Below are positions 21,190-32,334 of a stretch of 64,000 nt of DNA, piece after piece. The notes under the pieces are model-generated. The model saw only the letters and a list, made by a program, of their open reading frames with translations, made no database searches and was not told the origin of the DNA. Each line of letters begins with the position of its first letter. Within the stretch, counting starts at the first letter, position 1. This stretch comes from Odontocerum albicorne (lineage: Eukaryota > Arthropoda > Insecta > Trichoptera > Odontoceridae): the NCBI GenBank assembly GCA_949825065.1, contig OX463863.1, positions 22,499,933-22,563,932 of the forward strand, in the 5' to 3' direction. Made by a program: the position numbers and the translations under genes.

Positions 21190-22262
21190 TTAACCTTTTC
21201 CCTGCCAGGTATGAAGCAGGTGGTATATATCTGTTGGCCTGACTTTTCCCTGCCAGGTATGAAGCAGGTGGTATATATATGTTGGCCTAACTTTTCCCTG
21301 CCAGGTATGAAGCAGGTGGTATATATCTGTTGGCCTAACTTTTCCCTGCCAGGTATGAAGCAGGTGGTATATATCTGTTGGCCTAACTTTTCCCTGCCAG
21401 GTATGAAGCAGGTGGTATATATCTGTTGGCCTGACTTTTCCCTGCCAGGTATGAAGCAGGTGGTATATATATGTTGGCCTAACTTTTCCCTGCCAGGTAT
21501 GAAGCAGGTGGTATATATCTGTTGGCCTAACTTTTCCCTGCCAGGTATGAAGCAGGTGGTATATATCTGTTGGCCTAACTTTTCCCTGCCAGGTATGATA
21601 CAGGTGGTATATATCTGTTGGCCTAACTTTTCCCTGCCAGGTATGATACAGGTGGTATATATCTGTTGGCCTAACTTTTCCCTGCCAGGTATGAAGCAGG
21701 TGGTATATATCTGTTGGCCTAACTTTTCCCTGCCAGGTATGAAGCAGGTGGTATATATCTGTTGGCCTAACTTTTCCCTGCCAGGTATGAAGCAGGTGGT
21801 ATATATCTGTTGGCCTAACTTTTCCCTGCCAGGTATGATACAGGTGGTATATATCTGTTGGCCTAACTTTTCCCTGCCAGGTATGATACAGGTGGTATAT
21901 ATCTGTTGGCCTAACTTTTCCCTGCCAGGTATGATACAGGTGGTATATATCTGTTGGCCTAACTTTTCCCTGCCAGGTATGATACAGGTGGTATATATCT
22001 GTTGGCCTAACTTTTCCCTGCCAGGTATGATACAGGTGGTATATATCTGTTGGCCTAACTTTTCCCTGCCAGGTATGAAGCAGGTGGTATATATATGTTG
22101 GCTTAACTTTTCCCTGCCAGATATGAAGCAGGTGGTATATATACGAGTATGTTGGCCTAACTTTTCCCTGCCAGGTATGAAGCAGGTGGTATATATCTGT
22201 TGGCCTGACTTTTCCCTGCCAGGTATGATGCAGGTGGTATATATCTGTAGGCTTAACAGTTG
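21190..22262. repeat. 48-bp satellite, about 22 copies, open on both strands
   Basis: Unit TATGAAGCAGGTGGTATATA + TCTGTTGGCC + TAACTTTTCCCTGCCAGG, 48 bp. Variants include AAGCAG/ATACAG and TCTG/TATG. As 48 is a multiple of three and no stops fall in two frames, 350- and 376-codon ORFs arise on opposite strands as 16-aa reiterations. These have no start context or splice evidence and are read as satellite artefacts. The array sits just upstream of the first coding exon of gene 2, in an intron or promoter region. Confidence 0.95.
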
Positions 22263-22414
22263 ATAATGTACAGTTTATTGATATTCTGTTATATTTAAAG
22301 TTTTTTTCGATAAAATTCAATTAGTCTCGATATTAAATTTATGATTGTCACAACACTAAGACATATATAATGCAAATGCACAAATTTAATTTAATTCTTT
22401 ATATATAACATATT
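22263..22414. other. Non-coding spacer
   Basis: AT-rich, nothing recognised. Confidence 0.4.
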
Positions 22415-22853
22415 ATTTTACACATGACAAGAAATATACATAATTTATGGAAAAACAACAGGTAATTTAATTTGGATACACAATTTTAATAGATCTGGGT
22501 TTGTTGCTTTTCATTTGTCGTGTCCCCGGTAAACTAGGCTTTTGCCTGTATCTCACTGAGGACATATAGCGTGAAAAAATAAATCAATACATCTTTCCGA
22601 TTTTCGAATTTATAAAACCCCGTTGCACATTCTCATCAACCTGACAAACAGTGACACTCAATTACACATGTGTACATCACGCAGAATCAAACTCCTCACA
22701 CTTCATCACTCCAGACAGACCAAAAACATTCACCCCACAATGTACCGCACATAATCATAAAAAAAAACATATATATATATAAGGTAAAGCGGAAAGAAAT
22801 GACAATTTTTTTTAATGCGACAAAAAATTTATTTAAACAAAAACTGTACAATA

Positions 22854-23915
22854 TTATTTCGTTGAATAATTTCCGTTGTTACCGATGATCTTCCTCCATA
22901 GAATAGGCAGTTTTTTAATACCTTTTTCGTAAAATTCTGGCGGTTCGGTAAAATATGACTCCAAGTGATTTCGGACTTGTTCAACATTCGTAATTTTTTT
23001 ATCTCGAAGCGAATGTTCCATCGACTTAAAAAGATGGTAATCCGAAAGTGCAATATCAGGTGAATATGGTGGATGTTGCAGAACTTCTAAATCTAGCTCT
23101 CTTATTTTGTCCTGCGTAATCCTTGCTGTGTGTGGTCTTGCATTATCAAGTTGTAGAATTAGTCTCTGATTGTTTACTAAAACTGATCGTTTTTTAAGCA
23201 GTTCTGCCTTTCAACTTTCTAATTGGGCACAATACACATCTGCTGTAACAGTCTGACCAGGTTTTAGTAATTCATAATGAATTACTCCCAAAATATCCCA
23301 CCAAACACAAAGGAGAACCTTTTTCAGAGTCAATGTCAGCCGAGGGGTAGACACAGGTACCTGATTCGTCGAAAGGCATTGTTTTTTTCTCCTCAGATTG
23401 GTGTAGAGGACCCACTTCTCATCCCCAGTAACAATTCTTCTAAGAAACGGATCAGTTTCATATCTGGAGAGTAAAGATGAACAGATTGTTATTCGTTGTT
23501 CCATGGCCGTTGGAGAAAGTTCGTGCGGCTCCCAAATTCCTTGTCTATTTTGTTTTCCGAGCCTTTTCGAATAGTTCTTCACTGTTGACCATGGACAACC
23601 GATATCTTGTGACAATTCCTTGATGGTTTTACGCGGATCGAACCCCACTAATGAGTTTAAAGTGTCATCATCGATTTTAAAAGGTCTTCCTGATTTTGGT
23701 ATGTCCTTTAATTCCATTTCACCACTTTCAAACTTTTGAAACCATCTATGGCACTTTCGAGGATTCAAGATGTCTCCATAAATATCGCAGATGGTCTGGG
23801 TAGCTTCTTTTGACTTCAATCCTTTATCGAATAAAAACAGCATAAAATACCGCAAATTTGTCTGTTCAATCTCTAGCTTTTGCATTTTTGTACTGTGGAC
23901 CTTTTGGTCAACCAA
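22854..23915 (-). pseudogene. mariner DD34D transposase with a single in-frame stop
   Basis: 354-codon frame starting MVDQKVHSTK, with helix-turn-helix part (KCHRWFQKFESGE, SGRPFKIDD) and catalytic Asp residues in VTGDEKW, LQLDNARPHT and SPDIALSDYHLF; 34 residues lie between the last two. One TGA (23211-23213, codon 235) interrupts an otherwise open frame. It is only distantly similar to the 16.9-kb transposase, so it represents a different mariner subfamily. Confidence 0.93.
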
Positions 23916-23941
23916 AAGAGAATATCAAAACAGAAAGGATA

Positions 23942-24621
23942 TTAACCGTTTGAGTGCCATTGTTTTTTACTCATATATACTTAAAAATGCCAAGGAAATC
24001 TTTGTTTTTTATGTCATTTACCCTTGTCTTGAAAAAAAAAATTGTATCTCTTCCAAAAATTGTCCAATTCTAATAATTTTTTCGGTGTTTTCTTTATAAA
24101 AACATTTACAAGGGTAATAAAATACAAAAAAAATATGGAAATATATATTGTAAACAAAAACTATAACAAAAACTGGAATCTAAAAGTAAAAAAGTTAACA
24201 TGTGTTCTTTCCCGCACAGACTCCATGGAGCCCTTTCTTACAGTGGGCACAAATCAAGTTGCTCCTCTTCACAGCGCTGCGATCCTTGCTGCTGCGCACC
24301 ACAATGTCAGCGCACCACAATGTCACTCCCGCTATCACTCGCTTCACAACTTGAAGAACGATAATTTTCACTCGAACTGTTTTCGTATTCCGACATTTTG
24401 GGTTAAAAAAATTCTTTTCCCAAATCCTTTTTATATTGTAATTACTAATAATATTATAATATGCACTTTATGTAACACATAGAAAGATAAAAAAATACTT
24501 ATGCGTGCGAGCGACCTCCCCTGTCGCGTGCTAAACGGCAACTGATTTTGGGCGCGCTGTCGCGCTCCTGGCAATTTTGGATAGTACGCGCAAGCGCGCG
24601 CCTCGGCACTCAAACGGTTAA
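23942..24621. mobile_element. TTAA MITE family 4 (672 bp)
   Basis: Perfect 13-bp inverted repeats CCGTTTGAGTGCC / GGCACTCAAACGG directly inside TTAA at 23942-23945 and 24618-24621. It sits in the 5' non-coding end of the mariner. No transposase; the short ORFs inside are not related to known families. The right subterminal part is GC-rich (GCGCGCGCCTCGG) while the rest is AT-rich. Confidence 0.92.
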
Positions 24622-25075
24622 TAGAGCTTCAAAACGATACCAACCACAACGTGTTAACCCAACGGAAACTGGTGGCAAACTGGTTTCAACGTGACGCAAA
24701 ATGAAAATTGACATTTCTTTTCGCTTTACCTAATATAAGTATAAAACAATAAAAAACCCCACACTCAAGAGCTCACACAAACCTCTTCCACAAGTCATTC
24801 CTCTTGCGAGGCCGAGTACTCAAACTCCTGTCGCAATAACAACCACGCTCCGATCCACTGCCTAAACTATTTTCTTCCCTTTACCTTTATTGAATTAGGC
24901 ACACCATTGTATGTCATGGGAGCTAAATAAGCATATTGCCTTTGGGTAAAAAAGATGTTCTAACTCTAGGGATGGTGAACATTTGATCAGTTGCCTGCCA
25001 TGCGTGTCATGTGTCCCTGCTGAGTCTGCATCTTCCCTTCCTCTCGATGGTAGTGCCAGAGAATGGATTTGAGAT

Positions 25076-25654
25076 ATATAACTGAAAGATTATCACTAAT
25101 GTGTATAAACAAAGATTTTAAATAAACTTTTACAACAAATGAGATGAATGATGCCAATAAACATTACGACACAAATAACTGATAAATTATGTGGAATACG
25201 ATTAAAATTGCTGAATAAACCTAAAAAATTAGGAACGCGCCAACTCATGCGATACATGACGGCAGTCAAATGGATCACTTTAGAAAAAATGATGATATCT
25301 CGATCAGTAATGATCTTAACAAGTGACAAAAATATTAATAATCTTGTACAGAGATGGCAGTATCTGTACTAATTAGGAAATATAGCGTAAGCATATGTGA
25401 AATCGGTAAAATAAACTTTATAAGGCACTTGGCCGGTGTGGAATGAATTTATTATGCGGATAATTCTACTCTCGGTATTGAAACGGATACAAATTTGAAT
25501 GGCACACGGCAATGCCAATGGATGCATCTCATAAAATTCTTAATACTTTCTTTATTCTCGTACTGTTCAGCAACATGGATGATCAATACATAGAATTGAC
25601 GCATTTGTCCTGGTCAACATATTTCTGGTTGTTTGTGAGAGATTTCAAACATAC
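25076..25654. other. Non-coding, nothing recognised
   Basis: Overlapping small frames on opposite strands with no recognisable domain. Confidence 0.4.
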
Positions 25655-26040
25655 ATACATACCATCGCACTGTCAGGGTAGGCAGAGCGCAAGACTTTCC
25701 TATTTTGATACACATTCTTAGTCACTTCTACATTCAGTCATCTTCTTGTACAACTTCTACGATTTTTCTAACTTTCTACATTTCCTTCATTCAGAATATC
25801 AATCACTTGATCCAACCACACTTTCCTCGTTCTTCTTTTTACACGCCTTCCACTCACATTTGCAATATATATATCTGTTTTATTAGACTTCACGCATTTC
25901 TATAGCATTTATTTGGCTCCTTTCAGTCTTGTTCCAAGTCCATATTTCACTTCCATTCATCAACGTTCTTACTAAAATACCACTGTGGACTATCATGCTG
26001 ATTTCGATTCTGTACAATTTAAGTACAGAACCTGGCGGTA
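25655..26040 (-). pseudogene. LINE family A 3' fragment
   Basis: The reverse complement carries the LINE A 3' UTR (GCGCTCTGCCTACCCTGACAG) and the C-terminal region in broken frames. It is the same 3' end as at 10.1 and 49.24 kb. Confidence 0.55.
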
Positions 26041-26102
26041 AGTATTACACATCAGGCTTAAGAAAGAGACTGTCGGCCATAATCGGCTAACTTCGGCTTT
26101 GT

Positions 26103-26440
26103 TATCGCGGTGGGCAAAATCAATGAATTAAAGTTCGAATTGCTTCCTCACGTACCCTATTCGCCAGATTTAGCCCCCTTGAATTATTTTCTTTTTCCAA
26201 ACTTGAAAAAATGGCTCGGTGGTAAAAGATTTGTCAACAATGAAGAGGTGGAATCTGCGGTTGATGGCTATTTTGAGGCGCTCGACGGTTCTCACTATAA
26301 ACAGGGTATCGAAACTATTGAACATCGCTGGGAAAAGTGTGTCGAGCTGAAAGGAGACTATGTTGAGAAAAAAAAATATTTTTTCCCAAATTTTTTGTGT
26401 TCTTTGTTAGGTCAGGTACTTTTGGGACTACCCTCGTATA
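26103..26440 (+). pseudogene. mariner transposase C-terminal fragment with right TIR
   Basis: 26110-26370 encodes PYSPDLAPLNYFLFPNLKKW, LGGKRFVNNEEVESAVDGY and CVELKGDYVEK, the end of an irritans-like mariner transposase. The third catalytic Asp is replaced by Asn (LAPLNYF). The end CAGGTACTTTTGGGACTACC-CTCGTA resembles a mariner right terminus. Confidence 0.8.
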
Positions 26441-26452
26441 TTAAATACAGAA

Positions 26453-26755
26453 GCTATCAAAAGGTCTGGGCTCATCTAATAACATCCCCTCGGCCAAGAT
26501 ACACCCCACCAATATAGGGCGAACCCAGCCACGGGGACACCAGATGTTTTTCAGCCCACACCCTTGAACACGTAGAACAAGAATATAAAAAAAAAACACA
26601 AAATAAATAGATGACAAAAAAAAATACATTCAAGAGAGAAGACACTAAAAGGTCCGGGCTCATCCCACAAACATTCCCCCGGCCGAGATACACCCCACCA
26701 ATGTAGGGCGAGCCCGACCGCAAGGGCATCAGGGGGATTCCATCCCACACCCCCG
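26453..26755. repeat. Diverged direct repeat, two copies 190 bp apart
   Basis: 26453-26560 and 26645-26752 share AAAGGTC-GGGCTCATC, GAGATACACCCCACCAAT and AGGGCGA-CCC. On the minus strand both read PYIGGVYLGRG in frame, which explains overlapping minus-strand ORFs. Class unknown; possibly the UTR of a retroelement. Confidence 0.6.
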
Positions 26756-27379
26756 CATATCTAGATTAAAGAATAAATAGAAGAAAAAATGTGTATACCA
26801 CCCATTGTAGTTCCTTCACACACGAATCTATGTAAATATTAAGCAAATTTAAAATGTAAGGCGCGACTTACATTCGATTTAAGTTAACACTTAGTTCTCA
26901 CGTTCCAATCAGATTAAAAAAAGCAAAGTTCATTGATCCCTAAATTTCGTAATAACGGTGTATCGGTCTCGCTGGATTATCATTAACGAGAATTTAATAT
27001 CATAAATTATATTAGCATATCGTAGTTAAAAAAATATTAATGTTTAGATTCTATTATCGAGAAATTTATTTATTTAAGGCGTTAAAACGAAATTAACAAT
27101 TACTTTGAACAGGTTATGTGACACAGGCACAGAAATGTAAATATAATGCATGGATAAACTTTTCAAGAGATGAATTCGATCTATGGAAAAATGTGACAAA
27201 AAACCATAGATCATTTAAATTATATATAAAAAAATATTTCATATTTTAATCGTTTGTTTAAAAAGTTACCTTTTTATAGAATTTGATTATTTATTTATAT
27301 TAATAGTTGACTCACGTAGATGATCTTATATTTAGTTTTTATTAATTTTTTTATTTTTATAAATGGTCTATATGCGCGA
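26756..27379. other. Non-coding, AT-rich
   Basis: No frame or repeat recognised. Confidence 0.45.
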
Positions 27380-28345
27380 TGTATTGGTGAGTAATGAAAA
27401 ATTGAATTGGGCAAGTTAAAGGTGGCGCAGCACCAGATGAGAATAGTGATGTCGGGTAAACCACTAAAGAACACCAAGGAGTTTGTCTACCTCGGGAGCA
27501 AAATAACATGGGACGGTCGGTCCAAGAGCGAGGTCGACAGCCGTATACATCAGGCTAGACTTGCATTTAATAAAAGGTCGAAAATAATAGAATCAAATAA
27601 TATAGACCTTAAACTGAGAATACTCCTCATCAAGACCTATGTATGGAGTATCTTGATGTACGGCTGCGAGACATGGTGCCTATCCGAAAGAGATAGACGA
27701 AGACTAGAAGCTTTTGAGATGTGGTCCTATAGAAGACTATTAGGAATTTCCTGGAGAGACCGCATCACAAATGAAGAGGTTCTCCAACGAATCGAAGGAG
27801 GAAGGCACCTGCTCAGGATCCTGTCCGAAAGGCGTGCAAGATGGATCGGGCATATAATACGACAAGAGGGCCTCTTGCATGCCATAATGGAGGGCATGAC
27901 CGAGGGGACAAACTCTAGGGGACGCCCACGCCGAGAGTACCTGGAGGACCTGTTGGTGGACGTGCGCTGCTCAACATACACAGACTTAAAAAGAGCCGCA
28001 CAGGACAGGGGGTAATGGAGGAGAAGAGTTCAAATTGCTGCAAACCAGTCTTAGGACTGTAACCACGGAAAAAAAAAGTTAAAGAATTTTGCTATTTTAA
28101 TAGTATTTTCTCGGATGTTGGAAGAGTTAACAAGGATATCGAATGGCATGTAACGAAAGAAAACAAAGTCAATTGTGTACTGAAACATATACTTTAACAG
28201 GACAGGCTAAAATGACAGTTCACAATAGTGAAGCAATTTTGTTATACGGTTGGGAAATGTGGACATTTAATAAGACTGAAAGAAGCCAAATGAATATTGT
28301 AAGCACCCTATTAGAATAATACATGGAGTGATAATGTATACTAGA
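27380..28345 (+). pseudogene. LINE family A fragment interrupted by LINE C
   Basis: Left part 27385-27421 (GTGAGTAATGAAAAATTGAA) and right part 28076-28345 read GQVKEFCYFNSIFSDVGRVN, KENKVNCVLKH and LLYGWEMWTFNKTERSQMNI, the RT C-terminal region of family A with frameshifts. The insert is flanked by a 9-bp duplication AAGTTAAAG. Confidence 0.8.
27422..28075 (+). pseudogene. LINE C: 5'-truncated non-LTR retrotransposon
   Basis: A 202-codon frame from about 27407 to 28015 encodes the RT C-terminal half: FVYLGSKITWDGRSKSEVDS, TYVWSILMYGCETW, MWSYRRLLGISWRDRITNEE, RARWIGHIIRQEG and a C-terminal SRGRPRREYLEDLL. The 3' UTR with GTCTTAGGACTGTAACCACGG ends in an A run before the 9-bp target duplication AAGTTAAAG (27413-27421 and 28076-28084). 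The open frame suggests a fairly recent insertion. A shorter copy lies on the minus strand at 44415-44610. Confidence 0.9.
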
Positions 28346-28890
28346 ATATGGAATAAAGTGAGTTTGCGTCTCTTGTTTCAGATGGCGCGTCTAAGTCGTT
28401 GAAGAGTTTCACAATAGGCCTCCGAGTTTATTGTGTGTCCTCTTGGCATACACTCCACGTGGATCAAACCATTTCGGTCCCTAAAAACTGTTGCCATCGC
28501 TTTTCTGGTGTTGAGATTTGATTTTTCTTCTCCGAGCACACATTTTTTTGTAGTCAAGGTGCTCTGTGACTATTTCATGTAGGAGCGATCGTGAGAGAGA
28601 ATTTGTGGGAAAGATTCATGTACTGCGCTTAAAGTTGCCAATAAATTTCGATAGGCCGAACATTTTGTGCATTCAGAAAACGAATGACACTACGCACTTC
28701 ACATTTGGCGGGCTTTTCGATGGGCGCAGCCATTTTGAAAGGTTACAGAACAGACCCACGACCGTTCAGCAACAAAACTCGGCTCACACTGAAGCGAGGG
28801 AAGGAGCTAACTGGCGCGCATACGATCGCAGTGGTGGGGGATCGGCACAGGGCGTGGTGCGCAATCGTTCTTTACTTTCTGGACGCGCCT
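28346..28890 (-). pseudogene. mariner-like element, N-terminal part
   Basis: On the minus strand the frame begins near 28736 with MAAPIEKPAKCEVRSVIRFL and soon meets stops. Later blocks (LGTEMV, KLFND) belong to the catalytic part. The right terminus reads AGGCGCGTCCAGAAAGTAAA on the minus strand and abuts a TA repeat. The other terminus was not found. Confidence 0.7.
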
Positions 28891-28891
28891 A

Positions 28892-28988
<97 letters not shown>
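28891..28988. repeat. (TA)n microsatellite, about 49 units
   Basis: Pure TA dinucleotide run next to the terminus of a mariner-like element, whose target is TA. ORFs reading Ile-Tyr repeats through it are artefacts. Confidence 0.97.
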
Positions 28989-28989
<1 letters not shown>

Positions 28990-29189
28990 TCGAACCAAAC
29001 ATCTAATCCGACTATGAAAATGGAAAGGAAATGATATGGTTTTATGTTCCTGACCGAATTAAAGAAAACAGCTCAATTTTCAAGATCAGTTTGTATTTCA
29101 ACCATAGATTATAAAAACAGATAAATATAATAAATAGACACAATTATAACATTATTTATAGTTAAGGGCATTAACATTGTGGAGGTTTA

Positions 29190-29560
29190 AAGAAATTGTA
29201 ATTTGTTTTATCAAACACTGTTTATTCCACTTTTTGTAACGGTATAACCCTACCGGTTTCAAGGTGCACACCTCATCTTCAGGGAGCACAAACAAGACTG
29301 AATTCTGTTCGAACTGGTACCAAGATACACATTTCTAACGGTAAACATTCGGGTTGGGGGAGTCATGGGATGACCTCGGTGAGCAGCGGAGATTCTTGGT
29401 ATATATGTGTTTTCCAGATGTTCACCTCGATGCACTAACTTTCTAGGGCCTCTAATCTGTCCAATTTAATTCCGTTTCTACTGATATGTAAGAATTTGGC
29501 ATCATCTATAGAAAATGTATGGTTTTCACAGTGACAATGATAAGCCATTTCAGAATAAAT
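29190..29560 (-). pseudogene. Penelope-like element, C-terminus and terminal repeat
   Basis: On the minus strand 29548-29447 reads MAYHCHCENHTFSIDDAKF, LHISRNGIKLDRLEALES and stop, the conserved region after the GIY-YIG nuclease in Penelope-like polyproteins. The terminal segment follows to 29190, including the hammerhead-like core (CTGAAGA at 29282-29276, GAAAC at 29260-29256, 15 nt between). In this copy the intervening stem GAGGT/ACCTT with loop GTGC is best preserved. Confidence 0.82.
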
Positions 29561-29599
29561 TTGAGGATTTGTGTTCACGGAATCTATCAAAAAAGGCCG

Positions 29600-30055
29600 C
29601 AGCTATTTCGGAATGTTTAAAGAACACTATCTGGAAAAACAAGCATATGAACATCCAAAGCAAGGTGAAGATATACAAGATGTGTCCGCCCCATAATGGC
29701 ATACAGCTTTGAGTCCAGAGCCGACACTGTCAGAACCAAAAATCTCCTTCGAACCAGCGAAATGAAGGTACTCAGGAGTATCGCTGGCAAAACCCTTCGT
29801 GATAGAGTACAAAACACAGAAATCCAAAGGACGTGCAAAGTTGAAGATATTGTCAGATGGGGACGACAGAGAAGAAGGTTCTGGAACGAACACATATCCA
29901 GAATGGCGGAACCAAGAGTCGTAAGAATGGCCAGAGACAGTATCCCCCAAGCAAGCAGACCTCCAGGACTACCTCCCAAAAGATGGAGACAGCTGGCAGT
30001 CGACGTCACAAGCGGCAAACAATGATGCAAGACCATAACAGGCCTAAAATAAGAT
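29600..30055 (+). pseudogene. LINE D C-terminal fragment
   Basis: 29600-29685 (KNKHMNIQSKVKIYKMC) and, after a frameshift, 29696-30025 (MAYSFESRADTVRTKNLL, MKVLRSIAGKTLRDR, ELISRM-like HISRMAEPRVVRMARD, PPKRWRQLAVD) form the C-terminal end of a non-LTR retrotransposon ORF. It ends in an AAAAAGAAGG tail and differs in sequence from families A-C. Confidence 0.8.
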
Positions 30056-30129
30056 GAAAAAGAAGGAATCTATAAAAAGTTCGCTTTATGTGACTTGGAT
30101 TTTTTTTGGTTATTTCAGCTTTTTACACT

Positions 30130-30435
30130 AATTTTAATCTCCGGAAACTCTTATTTAATGGGAAAGGCAAAAATGGAATACTTAGCAACAGTGGTGTGTA
30201 TAAACTCTTATGTGCTGACTGATAATTTCTATATAGGAAAGACAGACAGGAAGATCTTTTGAAAAGAGATATCGTGAACACAGATCCGCCTTAACAAATC
30301 CTCTAATTTAGTCTTGTTCGAACATAATTCAGTCTTGTTTGTGCTCCCCTGAAGATGAAATGAAAGCCTTGAAACCGGTAGGGTTATACAGTTACAAAAA
30401 GTGGAATAAACAGTTTTTGATAAAACAAATTACAT
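30130..30435 (+). pseudogene. Penelope-like element: GIY-YIG nuclease remnant and terminal repeat
   Basis: Frames joined by two indels read SGVYKLLCAD, NFYIGKTD and FEKRYREHRSALTN, the GIY-YIG endonuclease core (GxYKL, YIGKT, R-Y-x-E-H). About 45 nt further the terminal segment starts, with CTGAAGA 30349-30355 and GAAAC 30371-30375. It ties the repeated CTGANGA...GAAAC segments of this window to Penelope-like elements. Confidence 0.78.
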
Positions 30436-30649
30436 TTATAACACTTGAGTAAATATATTTATTTTATTTCAACAGTTCAATGATCTTTTCAATACACAGA
30501 TTAAAAACAACAAATAAAATGTAACATTGCAATGTAAGCATTCTTATTCAATAGGAAAAAATCAATATTAGTTGAATACAATAAAGTAAATCTATACAAT
30601 TCAATCCATTCATTCCGGCAAGAAGCACTTCTTCACTTGACTCCAGTAG
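30436..30649. other. Non-coding spacer
   Basis: AT-rich, nothing recognised. Confidence 0.4.
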
Positions 30650-31551
30650 TAGAGGGTTCACACGTCCAGGAGGGTGAGGTGATGCGATGAGGGTTCACAT
30701 GTCCAGGATGGTGAGATGATGCGATGAGGGTTCACATGTCCAGGAGGGTGAGATGATGCGATGAGGGTTCACACATCGAGGAGGGTGAGACGATGCGATG
30801 AGGGTTCACATGTCCAGGAGGGTGAGATGATGCGATGAGGGTTCACACATCGAGGAGAGTGAGACGATGCGATGAGGGTTCACATGTCCAGGACAGTGAG
30901 ATGATGCGATGAGGGTTCACATGTCCAGGAGGGTGAGATGATGCGATGAGGGGTCACATGTCCAGGAGGATGAGATGATGCGATGAGGGTTCACATGTCC
31001 AGGAGGATGAGATGATGCGATGAGGGTTCACATGTCCAGGAGGGTGAGATGATGCGATGAGGGTTCACATGTCCAGGAGGATGAGATGATGCGATGAGGG
31101 TTCACATGTCCAGGAGGATGAGATGATGCGATGAGGGTTCACATGTCCAGGAGGATGAGATGATGCGATGAGGGTTCACATGTCCAGGAGGGTGAGATGA
31201 TGCGATGAGGGTTCACATGTCCAGGAGGGTGAGATGATGCGATGAGGGTTCACATGTCCAGGAGGATGAGATGATGCGATGAGGGTTCACATGTCCAGGA
31301 GGATGAGATGATGCGATGAGGGTTCACATGTCCAGGAGGATGAGATGATGCGATGAGGGTTCACATGTCCAGGAGGATGAGATGATGCGATGAGGGTTCA
31401 CATGTCCAGGAGGATGAGATGATGCGATGAGGGTTCACATGTCCAGGAGGATGAGATGATGCGATGAGGGTTCACATGTCCAAGAGGATGAGATGATGCG
31501 ATGAGGGTTCACATGTCCAGGAGGATGAGATGATGTGATGAGGGTTCACAT
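30650..31551. repeat. 37-bp minisatellite, about 24 copies
   Basis: Unit GATGAGGGTTCACATGTCCA + GGAGGATGAGATGATGC. The early copies are more variable (CACATCGAGGAG, GACGATGC) and the later ones nearly identical, as expected from recent expansion at one side. No ORF of note. Confidence 0.95.
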
Positions 31552-32334
31552 TCTTTTTTAACATTTATATATTACAGCTTATTTATTATCATTTTCATAC
31601 CATCCAATAGTTAATACATTCAAGAAAGTGGGCCGAAAAGTGTCTGATGCCCTTGTGGCCATCCTCACCCTCCTAAATGTGGATGTGTCTCAGCTGGGAA
31701 CGTTACATGAAAATCCATACAATACACATATTGGCTACACAACTGTGCAGTCTTGTTATGTAAGAGTTTTACAAATAATTAACTGCAACCATTTCACTAC
31801 GGAACAAAACATTTTGCCGAGTGGGCCTACAAGGAACGTGTAACATAACAAGCTGAATTAGTTCCGGACTATTGAAATAAGGACTGATAATGTTGACAAA
31901 GTTGTACAACTTATCACCTCCAACAGTCCATCTCAGTTATTGGTATCTGCAGTTTGAAGTTTGCAAATCGTAAAAACCTCCACTGCTGTTTTAAATTTTT
32001 TCAACATGGACATTATAACGGGGTCAACATGGACATCATAACGGGGTCAACATGGACATCATAAAAAGTTTTTTAATTTTTATAAATTTAATTATATTTC
32101 AACGTAAATGTTTTTTATTTCTTAAATTTTTTTTCGAATTGGCACTGGCGGTAGGCACAGAGCAAAAAGCTTTAGAGTGCAAATGGATAAATATATATTT
32201 TCAATTAGATTCAACAGTGTTTCATTTTTTAATTAGATTTGAAGCACTGCTAACTTATGAATCGGAGATCTGAACACGTACAAAGCGAAATAAAAGGGTT
32301 TTCGAAATTTTATTTATAGGTATAGCAGTAATAC
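31552..32334. other. Non-coding; unrecognised short ORF and 23-bp repeat
   Basis: A 71-codon frame at 31628-31843 (MGRKVSDALVAILTLLNVDV) looks protein-like but matches nothing I know; it could be a repeat-element remnant. At 32001-32065 a 23-bp unit CAACATGGACATCATAACGG+GGT occurs 2.8 times. Confidence 0.4.

Larger units (their letters stand above)
22782..24731 (-). mobile_element. mariner element, itself interrupted by a TTAA MITE
   Basis: Inverted repeats AGGTAAAGCGGAAAGAAATG (left) and, read on the minus strand, AGGTAAAGCGAAAAGAAATG (right). After removing 23946-24621 the element is about 1.27 kb, a full-length mariner. TA flanks the left end; the right flank reads TA or AA depending on the exact boundary. 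Confidence 0.9.
22415..25075 (-). pseudogene. LINE 3' end (CR1/Jockey-like) split by a mariner
   Basis: 22415-22780 matches the 3' UTR part and 24737-25075 the C-terminal coding part of the copy at 43150-43930 (shared TTACACATGACAAGAAATAT; coding part with PRVKTSF-type residues on the minus strand). In the 43-kb copy the two parts are contiguous apart from A-rich filler. Here a mariner (22782-24731) separates them. Confidence 0.8.

Noticed and set aside
21190..22320. 350- and 376-codon ORFs on both strands
   Set aside because: They are readings of the 48-bp satellite, 16 residues repeated, with no start context or other coding sign.
28684..29034. ORFs with Ile-Tyr repeats
   Set aside because: They run through the (TA)n microsatellite.
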